In this document: piece after piece, positions 9,287-17,262 of the stretch
Position numbering within the stretch: the first letter of the stretch is position 1
Layout: every line of letters starts with the position of its first letter
Source of the DNA: JAVBLP01 sp031553505
GTDB taxonomy: Bacteria > Elusimicrobiota > Endomicrobiia > Endomicrobiales > Endomicrobiaceae
Length of the DNA: 64,000 nucleotides
NCBI GenBank assembly: GCA_031553505.1
Contig: JAVBLP010000007.1
Span: forward strand, 62,001-126,000
Direction: 5' to 3'
The notes under the pieces: model-generated
The model's database searches: none
The model's input: the letters and a program-made list of their open reading frames with translations, nothing else
What the model was told of the DNA's origin: nothing
Translations under genes and position numbers: made by a program

Positions 9287-9568
9287 ATGGCTGTGAAACA
9301 CGTTGAAGGTTCAAACACAAAAAATTCCGTAATGTTGTATGCGTTAAGCACTTGCGTCTGGTGCAGAAAAACAAAACAGCTTTTGGCGGATTTAAAAGTT
9401 AAGTACAGTTATATTGACGTTGATTTGCTTGCGGGCGATGAGCAGGACAATGTTATGAGAGAGATTGAAGCGGTAAACCCCCAGGGCGGCTTTCCTACGA
9501 TGGTCATAAATAAAACCAAAACGATAGTCGGTTATAAACCTGAAGAAATTCAGGAAACGCTGGCATGA
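9287..9568 (+). CDS. Glutaredoxin-family thiol-redox protein
   Basis: Thioredoxin-fold protein of 93 aa with active site CVWC near residue 24, followed by the glutaredoxin block GGFPTMVINK with its cis-proline. It should reduce disulfides or mixed disulfides in the cytoplasm. A GGAG ribosome site precedes the ATG. It sits 22 nt after the PurF-like gene and overlaps the following FTR-rubredoxin gene by ATGA, so the latter is a candidate electron donor. Confidence 0.88.
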   Translation: MAVKHVEGSNTKNSVMLYALSTCVWCRKTKQLLADLKVKYSYIDVDLLAGDEQDNVMREIEAVNPQGGFPTMVINKTKTIVGYKPEEIQETLA

Positions 9569-10044
9569 CGGATAAAATAAAATCAGTTGAAGAGTTAAAA
9601 GCGTTTTTTGTTAAAAACGCTGCGAATAAAGGTTATTTCTTTAACAAAGACGAAGCTTTTGTTAACGATTTGATGAAAGGCCTTTATGAGAATTTGCACA
9701 GATACGGATATGCTTCCTGCCCGTGCAGGCTTTCAGCCGGAGTTTACGGCAAAGACGAAGATATCATATGCCCTTGCGAATATATGGAAAGCGATGTCGC
9801 GAAGTACGGTTCGTGCTACTGCGCGCTTTACGTTTCAAAAGAAGTTTTGGATACAAATAAGGCGCTTGCAAGCATTCCGGAAAGCAGGCCGGGTTCTAGA
9901 ATATTTGCGATAATAGACGCAAAGCAGGTAACGGAAGGCATTAAGTGGAAGTGCCAGGTTTGCGGATATATTTATACAGGAGACAATCCTCCGGAAAAAT
10001 GCCCTAAATGCGGAGCAGGAAAAGAGTTTTTCGCAAAGATATAG
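9565..10044 (+). CDS. Ferredoxin-thioredoxin reductase catalytic domain fused to rubredoxin
   Basis: Two-domain redox protein of 159 aa. Residues about 15-110 match the FTR catalytic (beta) chain, with the Cys pattern CPC (near 53), CPC (near 69) and CYC (near 83) that binds a 4Fe-4S cluster next to a redox disulfide. Residues about 129-159 are a compact rubredoxin domain with CQVCGY and CPKCGA. The fusion implies one-electron transfer from the rubredoxin iron to the FTR cluster, then to a disulfide partner; the overlapping upstream glutaredoxin is the obvious candidate (inference). A strong terminator follows. Confidence 0.92.
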   Translation: MTDKIKSVEELKAFFVKNAANKGYFFNKDEAFVNDLMKGLYENLHRYGYASCPCRLSAGVYGKDEDIICPCEYMESDVAKYGSCYCALYVSKEVLDTNKALASIPESRPGSRIFAIIDAKQVTEGIKWKCQVCGYIYTGDNPPEKCPKCGAGKEFFAKI

Positions 10045-10063
10045 TAAAAATAAAAAATAAAAA

Positions 10064-10100
10064 AGAACCCCGGCTATAAAATGCCGGGGCTCTTTTTTTT
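10064..10100 (+). terminator. Rho-independent terminator after the redox operon
   Basis: Stem GAACCCCGGC / GCCGGGGCTC with an 8-nt loop, followed by an eight-T run. It ends the plus-strand operon and lies at the 3' end of the convergent gene at 10120, so it may serve both directions. Confidence 0.9.
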
Positions 10101-10119
10101 CTGGCAATGATGTAAGCGG

Positions 10120-11100
10120 CTATCTGAGTATTAAATAAGAGTTTTTGTCGATTACTTTTATGTTTTTGGTTCTGGTTTTAATCGCTTCAATTTCTGCGGA
10201 ACTGTTTAAAACTTTCAGTTCGCCATTTAATATATTGATGCTGAACTTTAAAGGCATAGGAATATTAAATAAGTCAGAATCTACCAGCACTATATGTCCG
10301 CCGTTTTTTGCGTTAAACTGCAGCAGCGGAAAAAAACCGATCATTTTAAACATATCTTTGTTGATTGCGAAAGTCTTGCATATCTTATTTTCATTATTTA
10401 AAAAAATATCCGCCGCGTCTACCGATTTGATGTAGTTTTTACGCATATCGGTCATATATTCTTCAAGGTGCTGCAGCAAATCATAAAATCTGTCAACGGG
10501 CATTATCTCATCAGCTTCCGCTTTAGTCATTTTTAAGAAATATTCTATAGTTTTTTCCGAGCGTTTATACGCTTTCCATTCGCTTAACGCGAAACCGTCC
10601 ATATTGGGTATGGAGCTTGCGTTTACATAATCTTCGTAGTGCATAAGCTCGTGGCTTAAAATGGGCGCTATTGTCACAAAATCTACGGCAGTTTGAAGGT
10701 TTTTTTGAAGTTTGCCGTATTGCCCGTTAGCTGCAAGCATATTTGCGTTTAAGATAATTATATTTTTATTGTCATAATACACTCCGCCTTTATGGGTAAG
10801 AATTCCGTTATCAGAGTAAACCAGAAAAATCGGCGGCAGCTTTTTCGTCTGCTTGATAAGTTTTTTATACTGCAGGAATACAAGAATATTATTAATTAAA
10901 TCTATATTTTCGCGTTTTTGAGAAATTCTTATTGATTTTTCAATGTCCTTGTCTGAAATGTTTTTAAATACGGATTTTAGTTCCCAATACTGCTTTTCGG
11001 ATGGCGGCGCGTAAGGAGTTTGCTTTTGGAGGCCTGCATAAGCAGATGCGTTTAAAAGTACTGAAGATATTAATAAGGCGCCAAATATATATTTATTCAT
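10120..11100 (-). CDS. Secreted putative zinc metallopeptidase-like protein, unknown family
   Basis: Protein of 326 aa with a signal peptide (MNKYIFGALLISSVLLNASAYA, cleaved around 22). An HELMH motif near residue 148, followed by YEDYV, is the HExxH zinc-site pattern. A possible third ligand is not identified and no known peptidase family is recognised. The start at 11100 is chosen because the longer frame (from 11133) adds residues before a clean signal peptide. A TATAAT box lies only 6 nt upstream of this ATG and no Shine-Dalgarno is visible. It stands alone on the minus strand. Confidence 0.7.
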   Translation of the reverse strand: MNKYIFGALLISSVLLNASAYAGLQKQTPYAPPSEKQYWELKSVFKNISDKDIEKSIRISQKRENIDLINNILVFLQYKKLIKQTKKLPPIFLVYSDNGILTHKGGVYYDNKNIIILNANMLAANGQYGKLQKNLQTAVDFVTIAPILSHELMHYEDYVNASSIPNMDGFALSEWKAYKRSEKTIEYFLKMTKAEADEIMPVDRFYDLLQHLEEYMTDMRKNYIKSVDAADIFLNNENKICKTFAINKDMFKMIGFFPLLQFNAKNGGHIVLVDSDLFNIPMPLKFSINILNGELKVLNSSAEIEAIKTRTKNIKVIDKNSYLILR

Positions 11101-11106
11101 GGGATA

Positions 11107-11112
11107 ATTATA
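11107..11112 (-). promoter_or_regulatory. -10 box (TATAAT) directly before the HExxH protein
   Basis: On the minus strand TATAAT occupies 11112-11107, with 6 nt to the ATG at 11100. A weak -35 (TTGCAT, 11133-11128) is 15 nt upstream. Transcription would begin at or next to the start codon. Confidence 0.45.
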
Positions 11113-11186
11113 GTATAAAAACAAATAATGCAAAAGCAGTAAAAATTTAGTATACTCACTAAAGCCGTATTGATTCTTAACATAAT

Positions 11187-11320
11187 AACAGTTAGAGGAA
11201 GTTCCGTAAGAGGTTTTTTAACCTCAATTCGGACGCTGCCCCGCAACGGTAATCGGATAAATATCCGCAGCCCGGTCTATTAACTGTATAAACTATGAGA
11301 AGTTCTTTCGAGGGAAAGAG
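11187..11320 (+). ncRNA. Cobalamin riboswitch (first copy)
   Basis: The leader has the conserved cobalamin core: GGAAGTTCCG, CGGACGCTGCCCCGCAACGGTAA and AGCCCGG. An outer helix can form between AACAGTTA (11187-11194) and TAACTGT (11281-11287). The tail GTTCTTTCGAGGGAAAGAGGA resembles the hairpin that follows this element in other bacteria. It stands before the cobalamin adenosyltransferase and BtuFCD genes and ends in a terminator, as expected for B12-dependent termination. Confidence 0.9.
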
Positions 11321-11333
11321 GATTTTTTACCGC

Positions 11334-11361
11334 CCGCTTTCTTTTTGAAAGCGGTTTTTTT
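11334..11361 (+). terminator. Riboswitch-controlled intrinsic terminator
   Basis: Perfect 8-bp stem CCGCTTTC (11334-11341) / GAAAGCGG (11347-11354) with a five-T loop and a seven-T tail. It sits between the riboswitch core and the ribosome site (AAGGAG) of the first gene, so it is the likely expression platform. Confidence 0.85.
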
Positions 11362-11380
11362 ATTTTTAAGGAGTCAGAAA

Positions 11381-11896
11381 ATGATTATTGTTAATACAGG
11401 AAACGGCAAAGGTAAGACTACCGCCGCAATAGGGCAAATTATACGTTCACTGGGGCACGGTTTCAAAGTTTGCCTGATACAGCTTTTCAAAGGGGAATCG
11501 TTTTACGGGGAGCAAAAGATATTAACAAAACTTAAAAACCTTGATTTCTTTTCATACGCTAAAGAACACCCGTACTGCATAAAAGGCGTAACTTTAAAAG
11601 AAGCAACTGAAAAATGCAAGCCTGCTATGGAAAAGCTTAAAAAAATAGCTTCTTCATCAAAAAAATACGATTTAGTAGTTTTAGAAGAGTTTAATATTGC
11701 ACTTCGGGACAAATTTATCAATAAAAAAGAGTTTATCACCCTTGTTAAAAAGCTTTCCAAAAAATCCGATGTGGTTATAACGGGAAGAGGAGCGCCAAAA
11801 GAGCTTATAGCAGCCGCGGATTTGGTTACAGAGATGAAGGAAATAAAACATCCTTACAAAAAAGGCGTTAAAGCACGTAAAGGAATAGAGTTTTAA
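11381..11896 (+). CDS. cobA: Corrinoid (cob(I)alamin) adenosyltransferase, CobA type
   Basis: Transfers the 5'-deoxyadenosyl group of ATP to cob(I)alamin to make coenzyme B12 (CobA/BtuR/CobO family). The P-loop GNGKGKTTAAIG is at residues 8-19 and the Walker-B-like stretch VVLEEFNIAL near residue 105. The 171-aa length fits. The start at 11381 follows AAGGAG; an upstream in-frame start at 11345 lies inside the terminator hairpin and is rejected. It is the first gene after the B12 riboswitch, and btuF starts directly after its stop. Confidence 0.92.
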   Translation: MIIVNTGNGKGKTTAAIGQIIRSLGHGFKVCLIQLFKGESFYGEQKILTKLKNLDFFSYAKEHPYCIKGVTLKEATEKCKPAMEKLKKIASSSKKYDLVVLEEFNIALRDKFINKKEFITLVKKLSKKSDVVITGRGAPKELIAAADLVTEMKEIKHPYKKGVKARKGIEF

Positions 11897-12733
11897 ATGA
11901 AAAATAAGCTTATTTTTACCTTTATAGCAGTACTTCTGTTTTTCGGCAGCGCTTTCGGAGAATATAAACGCATAGTTTCGCTTGCTCCTTCTGTAACGCA
12001 AAGCTTATATGAGCTCGGTTTGGATAAAGAGATAATCGCAATTACTATATACTGCCCTCTGGGAACTTCAAAAAAAGAAATTATAGGCACTCTTCTTGAG
12101 CCTGATTTAGAAAAAATCGCCGCATTAAAGCCGGATTTTATAGTTTCTACCAAAGAAGGTAACAATAAAGCCGCCGTTGAAAAACTTATGCGCCTTGGGT
12201 TTAACGTTTATGTGATGGAAACATCGCAAAATTTTATTGAAATTTCATCTAATTTTTATAATCTTGCTAAAACCTTGGGTAAAAAAGAAGAAGCCTCCAT
12301 CATAATAGATGAGGCTAAAGATGATATAGACGCGGTGTATTTTAAACTCAAAAACAACGACAGGCTAAAGCTGTTTTGGGAAGTAGGAGCAAAACCTCTT
12401 TATACCGCAGGCAAACAAAGCTTTGTAAACGATTACAACTACTATACAAATACCGTAAATATTTATGATGACATAGACGCGCGTTACCCTTCCATAAACA
12501 TAGAAGACGTTTTGGAGAGAAATCCAGATATTATCGTTTTAGTAAATATGGGCGATATCAGCGCGGAAGAAACGGAAAACTGGAAAAAATACAAAACCGT
12601 AAAAGCCGTGAAAAATCAGAAGATTTTTATGATAGATGTAAATGATATCTTTACGCCAACTCCAAAAACTTTCGCCAAAGGCGTAAAAATTGTAGCACAA
12701 ACAATCTACCCGGAGTTATTCAGTGGGAAATAG
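11897..12733 (+). CDS. btuF: Cobalamin ABC transporter substrate-binding protein
   Basis: Periplasmic binding protein of the TroA/BtuF fold. It has a signal peptide (MKNKLIFTFIAVLLFFGSAFG), then the BtuF-like segment RIVSLAPSVTQSLYELGL and KPDFIV. Its length of 278 aa is typical. Position between the adenosyltransferase and FecCD-type permease under B12 riboswitch control supports corrinoid as ligand; iron-siderophore proteins have the same fold, so the symbol depends on context. Confidence 0.87.
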   Translation: MKNKLIFTFIAVLLFFGSAFGEYKRIVSLAPSVTQSLYELGLDKEIIAITIYCPLGTSKKEIIGTLLEPDLEKIAALKPDFIVSTKEGNNKAAVEKLMRLGFNVYVMETSQNFIEISSNFYNLAKTLGKKEEASIIIDEAKDDIDAVYFKLKNNDRLKLFWEVGAKPLYTAGKQSFVNDYNYYTNTVNIYDDIDARYPSINIEDVLERNPDIIVLVNMGDISAEETENWKKYKTVKAVKNQKIFMIDVNDIFTPTPKTFAKGVKIVAQTIYPELFSGK

Positions 12734-13721
12734 TAAAAAAACATACATATATATAATAATGTGCGCATTTATTGTGCCGGTGTTTTTCTTTTCGCTTGCA
12801 ACGGGATCTAATGAAATTGCATTTTTAGAAGCCATAAAAGCGTTGTTTGGCGAAAGTGATGAAAACACGATGATGATTATAAACCAAATCCGCCTTCCGC
12901 GCGTAATTATGTCTATGGTTATAGGCGCGGGGCTTGCCGCAAGCGGATGCGTTTTTCAAGGTATTCTTAAAAACCCTCTGGCGGACCCTTTTACGCTTGG
13001 TATATCAGGAGGTGCGGCTTTTGGCGCCGCGGCCGGCTTTGTTTTCGGGCTTGCCGCCATAAGCTGGTTATTTGTGCCTTTTTGCGCGTTTTTAGGCAGT
13101 ATGGTTTCCGTTGCTGCCGTATATGTGTTAAGCTCTAAAAAGCGCTTTGATTCAAATTCTATGATTTTGTCCGGCGTTATTATAAGTTATGTTTTTTCTT
13201 CCGCGGTTATGCTTTTGTTTTCACTTTCTTCTTCACACCAAATGCAGGCGGCTTTTGTGTGGCTTATGGGCAATTTTTCGACTTTTGATGAGCGCCTCCT
13301 ACCTCTTGTCGCTTTTATAGTAATCGCGGGCACTTTGGCACTGTCTTTCTGCGGCAATATTATTAATGTTATAGCTTTGGGCGGTGAAAAATCTAAAACA
13401 CTAGGCATTAATGTTGAAAAAACCGTAAAAATCCTTTTTTTAACGGCATCGTTTGTTACAGCTGCTTCCGTTTCAATTTGCGGGGTAATAGGTTTTGTGG
13501 GGCTTATGATGCCCCATATCATGAGAAAGATTGTCGGAGGTAACCATTCAACGCTTATACCGGTTTCAGCGCTTGCCGGCGCAATATTTATGCCTGTTTG
13601 CGATACATTAAGTAGAACTCTGTTTTCGCCGGTTACTATTCCGGTAGGCGTTATTACAAGCATAGTGGGAGGGATATTTTTTATATTCCTGCTTTTAAAG
13701 CCTGAAAGGAACAGCTTATGA
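12723..13721 (+). CDS. btuC: Cobalamin ABC transporter permease (FecCD family)
   Basis: Inner-membrane permease of 332 aa with about ten hydrophobic segments. FecCD hallmarks are QIRLPRVIMSMVIGAGLAASG near residue 56 and CGVIGFVGLMMPHIMRKIVG near residue 258. The start is GTG at 12723, overlapping btuF by 11 nt, with GGAG upstream. It overlaps btuD by ATGA, so translation is probably coupled. Confidence 0.9.
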   Translation: MGNSKKTYIYIIMCAFIVPVFFFSLATGSNEIAFLEAIKALFGESDENTMMIINQIRLPRVIMSMVIGAGLAASGCVFQGILKNPLADPFTLGISGGAAFGAAAGFVFGLAAISWLFVPFCAFLGSMVSVAAVYVLSSKKRFDSNSMILSGVIISYVFSSAVMLLFSLSSSHQMQAAFVWLMGNFSTFDERLLPLVAFIVIAGTLALSFCGNIINVIALGGEKSKTLGINVEKTVKILFLTASFVTAASVSICGVIGFVGLMMPHIMRKIVGGNHSTLIPVSALAGAIFMPVCDTLSRTLFSPVTIPVGVITSIVGGIFFIFLLLKPERNSL

Positions 13722-14524
13722 TAACAGTTAAAAATTTATACGCGGGTTATTCAAAAACTACCGTGCTTAAAGATATTAACACGGAATTTAAAGACGCTTC
13801 TTTTACGGGCATTATAGGTAAAAACGGCGCGGGAAAAAGCACGCTGCTTAAAGCCGTCTGCGGACTATTAAAGCCTTTTTCCGGGATTATTGAGTGCGCC
13901 GGAAAAGACATATACTCTTTAAACCGCAAAGAAAGCGCAAAAGTGATTTCTTTTATGCCGCAAAACGTGGACACTTCTCTTCCTTTTACCGTAAAAGAGT
14001 TTGTAATGCTCGGGCGTTTTCCGTATTTAAATATGTTTAAAACCGCAGCGGCGGAAGATTATGAAGCGGTTGCTGAAGCAATGGAATTTACCGGAGTAAA
14101 AGAGTTTGAAAACAGAAATATTAACGAGCTTTCCGGCGGCGAAAAACAACGTGTTTTAATCGCCCAGACTTTGGCGCAGGAAACGGATATTATCGTGCTT
14201 GATGAGCCGGTATCGCATTTGGATATAGGCAGCCAGAATGAAATTCTTGAGCTTTTGCATATTTTAAACAAAGAACACGGGAAAACCGTGATAGTTACGC
14301 TCCACGATTTAAACGCGGCCGGCGAGTTTTGCGAAAGGCTTATAATGATGAATAAAGGCGGTATACACGGTGCCGGCACTCCGGATGAAGTTTTAAATTA
14401 TCAGGATATCGAAACGGTTTACAAAACGACGGTTATAGTTAAAACAAATCCGCTGTCCAATAAGCCGTATGTTATACCCGTAAACAAGAAGTTGACAGAT
14501 ACACGCAATGGCGTGGAAGGCTAA
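13718..14524 (+). CDS. btuD: Cobalamin ABC transporter ATP-binding protein
   Basis: FepC/BtuD-type ATPase of 268 aa. Walker A GKNGAGKST is near residue 34, the Q-loop in FMPQN, the signature LSGGEKQRV near 138, Walker B IIVLDEPVSHLD near 159 and the switch His in TLHDLNAAG. It completes BtuFCD. Its last 19 nt form the 5' side of the second cobalamin riboswitch. Confidence 0.92.
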   Translation: MITVKNLYAGYSKTTVLKDINTEFKDASFTGIIGKNGAGKSTLLKAVCGLLKPFSGIIECAGKDIYSLNRKESAKVISFMPQNVDTSLPFTVKEFVMLGRFPYLNMFKTAAAEDYEAVAEAMEFTGVKEFENRNINELSGGEKQRVLIAQTLAQETDIIVLDEPVSHLDIGSQNEILELLHILNKEHGKTVIVTLHDLNAAGEFCERLIMMNKGGIHGAGTPDEVLNYQDIETVYKTTVIVKTNPLSNKPYVIPVNKKLTDTRNGVEG

Positions 14525-14690
14525 ACGCTTTCGGGAATCCCGTGGAAAACGGGAGCAGCTTAGGGCTTTGCGAAAAGCTCTGACTACTGTAAAGAACAAA
14601 AGTTATTACTGCCTGCCTCCACTGAAACCAGGGTTTTGGGAAGGATGCGGGTGAAGAAACGAAGTTCTTTAGCCAGGAGACCGGCCATTG
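14506..14690 (+). ncRNA. Cobalamin riboswitch (second copy) before the TonB receptor
   Basis: A full classical B12 element: closing helix CAATGGC (14506-14512) / GCCATTG (14684-14690), GGGAATCCCGTGGAAAACGGGAGC, GACTACTGTAAAG, CTCCACTG, GGGAAGG and the B12 box AGCCAGGAGACCGGCC (14671-14686). It begins inside the 3' end of btuD. A GCCGTTTTAACGGC hairpin and a GGGAGG Shine-Dalgarno follow, so control may act on translation as well as transcription. Confidence 0.93.
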
Positions 14691-14693
14691 ACT

Positions 14694-14709
14694 TGCCGTT
14701 TTAACGGCT
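14694..14709 (+). promoter_or_regulatory. Small hairpin in the expression platform of riboswitch 2
   Basis: Inverted repeat GCCGTT / AACGGC lies between the B12 box and the GGGAGG ribosome site. It has no long T run, so it looks more like a translational switch element than a terminator. Confidence 0.4.
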
Positions 14710-14727
14710 TATCCCTGGGAGGATTAT

Positions 14728-14754
14728 ATGGTTTTATACTATCAAAGGCAGTAA
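14728..14754 (+). CDS. Possible 8-codon leader peptide before the BtuB-like gene
   Basis: An ATG at 14728 follows the perfect Shine-Dalgarno GGGAGG (14718-14723) with 4 nt spacing and encodes M-V-L-Y-Y-Q-R-Q before TAA. It is not in frame with the receptor gene that starts 80 nt downstream. The riboswitch would place this ribosome site under control. Whether the peptide or only its translation matters is unknown. Confidence 0.35.
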   Translation: MVLYYQRQ

Positions 14755-14807
14755 ACCCGCTCCGCAGCATTCGTTGTACACAATCAACACCCAAAAAAGG
14801 AAAAAAT

Positions 14808-16610
14808 ATGAAAAAAATACTTATTATATGGTTATGCCTTATTTTTGCGGCAAACGCAGGTTTGGCTCAGGAAGTTTTTTTAAGTTTGACGAAATACGAT
14901 GAAGACATTAAAGAACTGCCCACAAATGTTACGGTTATAGAACAGAAGCAGATTGAAGCAAAACACGTTGAAACGCTCGGCGAACTTCTTCAGAATGAAA
15001 CAAGCATTAATTTTAAAAGCTACGGGACTTTGGGTTCGGCTTCAAGCATTTCTATAAGAGGGGCAACAGCGGCTCAGACTCTTGTTTTGATTGACGGCAG
15101 GCGAGTAAACGATCCCGCAATGGGCGGAACGGATTTTACAAGCATTCCCGCGGTAAACATTGAAAGAGTAGAAATTATAAGGGGCGCGGGCGCCTCAATA
15201 TACGGTACAGGCGCTTTCGGCGGCGTTATTAACGTAATAACGAAAAAAGCCGCGTCGTCATCGCCTATGGTTGATGCCGGTATTTCTTACGGAAGTTTTA
15301 ATACTATAGGCACAAACCTTACGGGAGCTTATGCCGATGAAAAGTTCGCGGCTTTAGCAGTTACTTCGCTGTTAACTACTGACGGCAGCAGAAATAACTC
15401 CACTTACAATAATGAAAACTTCCTTTTTAACGGTTCGGTAAATTTAAGCGAAATTTCAACTATTGCGCTTTCAGCTAATGTTTTTCAAAGCGTTTACGGC
15501 ATACCGGGTTCTAAATCTTATCCGACACCTAATTACGAGCAGCAGGATAATAACCGCTACGCTAAAGCAGATTATTCTCTCCTGTTAGGCAAAGGCAGCT
15601 TAAATGTTACCGCGTACGCTTCGCAAAACAAAAGAAAAGCGATAAACCCCGCGTGGATGAGCGATACCAGATACACAAATGATACTTTAGGCGCGCAGGC
15701 GGATTTTTCATTTGATAAATGGCTGCTGTTTGGCGCCGAATGGTGGCAGGAAGATTATAAGCAGGAAGACGGAATCGCAAATACGACCGCGGAAAACAGG
15801 GACAGGGTAAATACCGCGGCTTACGCGCAGCTTAATTTGGATTTATGGAAGTTCAGGATTATCACGAGCGTCAGGGGTGACAGCAACTCTGCGTACGGCG
15901 ATGTTGCGACTCCGGCAGTTTCTGCTGTCTTTTCGGTAAACGATTATTTTAAGATATCAGGCAACTGCGGAAAAGTCTGGAATGCTCCTTCATTTACCCA
16001 GCTTTATTCGTCAGACGCTTTTTTTATAGCTAATCCGGACTTGAAAGTCGAAGAAGGCATATCAAGCGATGTCGGCTTTGAGTACGCGCAGGATAAAACG
16101 CGTTTGATGGCTACCGCTTTTTATGTAGATACTAAAAACTTAATTAAAAATGTCGCGGCAGACCCTATGGATCCTTTCAGCCCGTGGACTGTTGCAAATT
16201 ACGACACAAAACAGTACGGCGCGGAAGTTGAAGCGGGGTATATAATGACTGCCTGGATGGATCATAAAGTTAACTATACATATCTCAAGGCTGAAAATAA
16301 GGATACGGGCGAATGGCTTACATACTGCCCGCAGAATACCGTAAACTACACGCTTACGGTTAAGCCCGTGCAGCCGCTTTCGGTGTCCGCAATCGCTTAC
16401 TACAGAGATTCGCAGAGTATAGGTGCGGGCGTGCCTGATTTAGACGGTTTTTTCACTTTAGACTTATCAGTCAATTATAAAGTGACGGACAGCTTCAGCT
16501 GTTGGGTTAAAGGTTTTAACATAACAAATGCCGATTACCAGCTACAGTATGATTATCCTATGCCCGGCGCTACGGTTTACGGCGGCATTAATATAAAATT
16601 CTGGAAATGA
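14808..16610 (+). CDS. btuB: TonB-dependent outer-membrane receptor, BtuB-like
   Basis: Outer-membrane active transporter of 600 aa, probably for corrinoids because of the upstream B12 riboswitch. It has a signal peptide (MKKILIIWLCLIFAANAGLAQ), a plug domain with SISIRGATAAQTLVLIDGR and VEIIRGAGASIYGTGAFGGVINVITKK near residues 80-150, then a beta-barrel ending in an aromatic/basic FWK. The start at 14808 has AAGGA upstream. An in-frame start at 14688 lies inside the riboswitch and is rejected. A clear TonB box is not evident. Confidence 0.9.
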   Translation: MKKILIIWLCLIFAANAGLAQEVFLSLTKYDEDIKELPTNVTVIEQKQIEAKHVETLGELLQNETSINFKSYGTLGSASSISIRGATAAQTLVLIDGRRVNDPAMGGTDFTSIPAVNIERVEIIRGAGASIYGTGAFGGVINVITKKAASSSPMVDAGISYGSFNTIGTNLTGAYADEKFAALAVTSLLTTDGSRNNSTYNNENFLFNGSVNLSEISTIALSANVFQSVYGIPGSKSYPTPNYEQQDNNRYAKADYSLLLGKGSLNVTAYASQNKRKAINPAWMSDTRYTNDTLGAQADFSFDKWLLFGAEWWQEDYKQEDGIANTTAENRDRVNTAAYAQLNLDLWKFRIITSVRGDSNSAYGDVATPAVSAVFSVNDYFKISGNCGKVWNAPSFTQLYSSDAFFIANPDLKVEEGISSDVGFEYAQDKTRLMATAFYVDTKNLIKNVAADPMDPFSPWTVANYDTKQYGAEVEAGYIMTAWMDHKVNYTYLKAENKDTGEWLTYCPQNTVNYTLTVKPVQPLSVSAIAYYRDSQSIGAGVPDLDGFFTLDLSVNYKVTDSFSCWVKGFNITNADYQLQYDYPMPGATVYGGINIKFWK

Positions 16611-16648
16611 CCATTTGTACGGATTACTGCTTCGGTAAAATACTTGTA

Positions 16649-16688
16649 AATAAGCGGGATAGTTGCATATATCCCGCTTATTTGTTTT
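16649..16688 (+). terminator. Terminator after the BtuB-like gene
   Basis: Perfect 12-bp stem AATAAGCGGGAT / ATCCCGCTTATT (16649-16660, 16671-16682) with a 10-nt loop, then TGTTTT. Confidence 0.85.
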
Positions 16689-16719
16689 AATGGCAAAAAA
16701 ATAAAGGACGGAGGATATT

Positions 16720-17262
16720 TTGTATAAAAAATTGAATTTAAACGACAGCGCGAAGCTTCTGGGGGCGGGGGAGTGTATTATGCTTTCCGCGTGCAGTAAA
16801 ACCGCAAAGGATATAACGCCAATAGCATGGAATATGCCTGTAAACGATGAGCCGGCAATAGTTGCCGCCGCTTTGGACAGCGGTCATTTTATCACTGAAC
16901 TTATACTTGAAAGCAAAGAATTTTGCATCTGCATACCTGATATGGCTATGCTTGATTTGTTTTTAAAATGCGGTAGTGTTTCCGGAAGAAAAAGTGATAA
17001 GTTTGAAAAGTTTAATATAGAATACGAAAAGTGCGAAAATATAACTGCGCCGAAAGTAAAAGGCTGCGCGGGTTATATTGAATGCCGCTTAAAAGACAAT
17101 TTAAAATATGACGGCGTAGATTTGGTGATAGGGGAAGTAGTAAACGTTTCCGTAAAAGCGGAGTTTTTTGAAGACGGCTGCTGGGATACCGAAAAGTTTA
17201 AATCCATACACAGCATAGGCAGCGCTTATGGCGCGTCACTAGGTAAAAGATTTAAATTTTAG
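16720..17262 (+). CDS. Flavin reductase-like (flavoredoxin-type) protein
   Basis: FMN-binding split-barrel protein of 180 aa, family of flavin reductases/flavoredoxins. Family-like stretches are ITPIAWNMPVNDEPA near residue 30, ESKEFCICIP and SVSGRKSDKFEKF near residue 88. A TTG start at 16720 is supported by GGAGG 6 nt upstream. It probably exchanges electrons through FMN; partners are not indicated by neighbours. Its 3' end overlaps the convergent glycosyltransferase gene by 11 nt. Confidence 0.8.
   Translation: MYKKLNLNDSAKLLGAGECIMLSACSKTAKDITPIAWNMPVNDEPAIVAAALDSGHFITELILESKEFCICIPDMAMLDLFLKCGSVSGRKSDKFEKFNIEYEKCENITAPKVKGCAGYIECRLKDNLKYDGVDLVIGEVVNVSVKAEFFEDGCWDTEKFKSIHSIGSAYGASLGKRFKF

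Noticed and set aside
14688..14807. N-terminal extension of the TonB receptor from TTG 14688
   Set aside because: It lies in the riboswitch and its expression platform and precedes a clean signal peptide at 14808.
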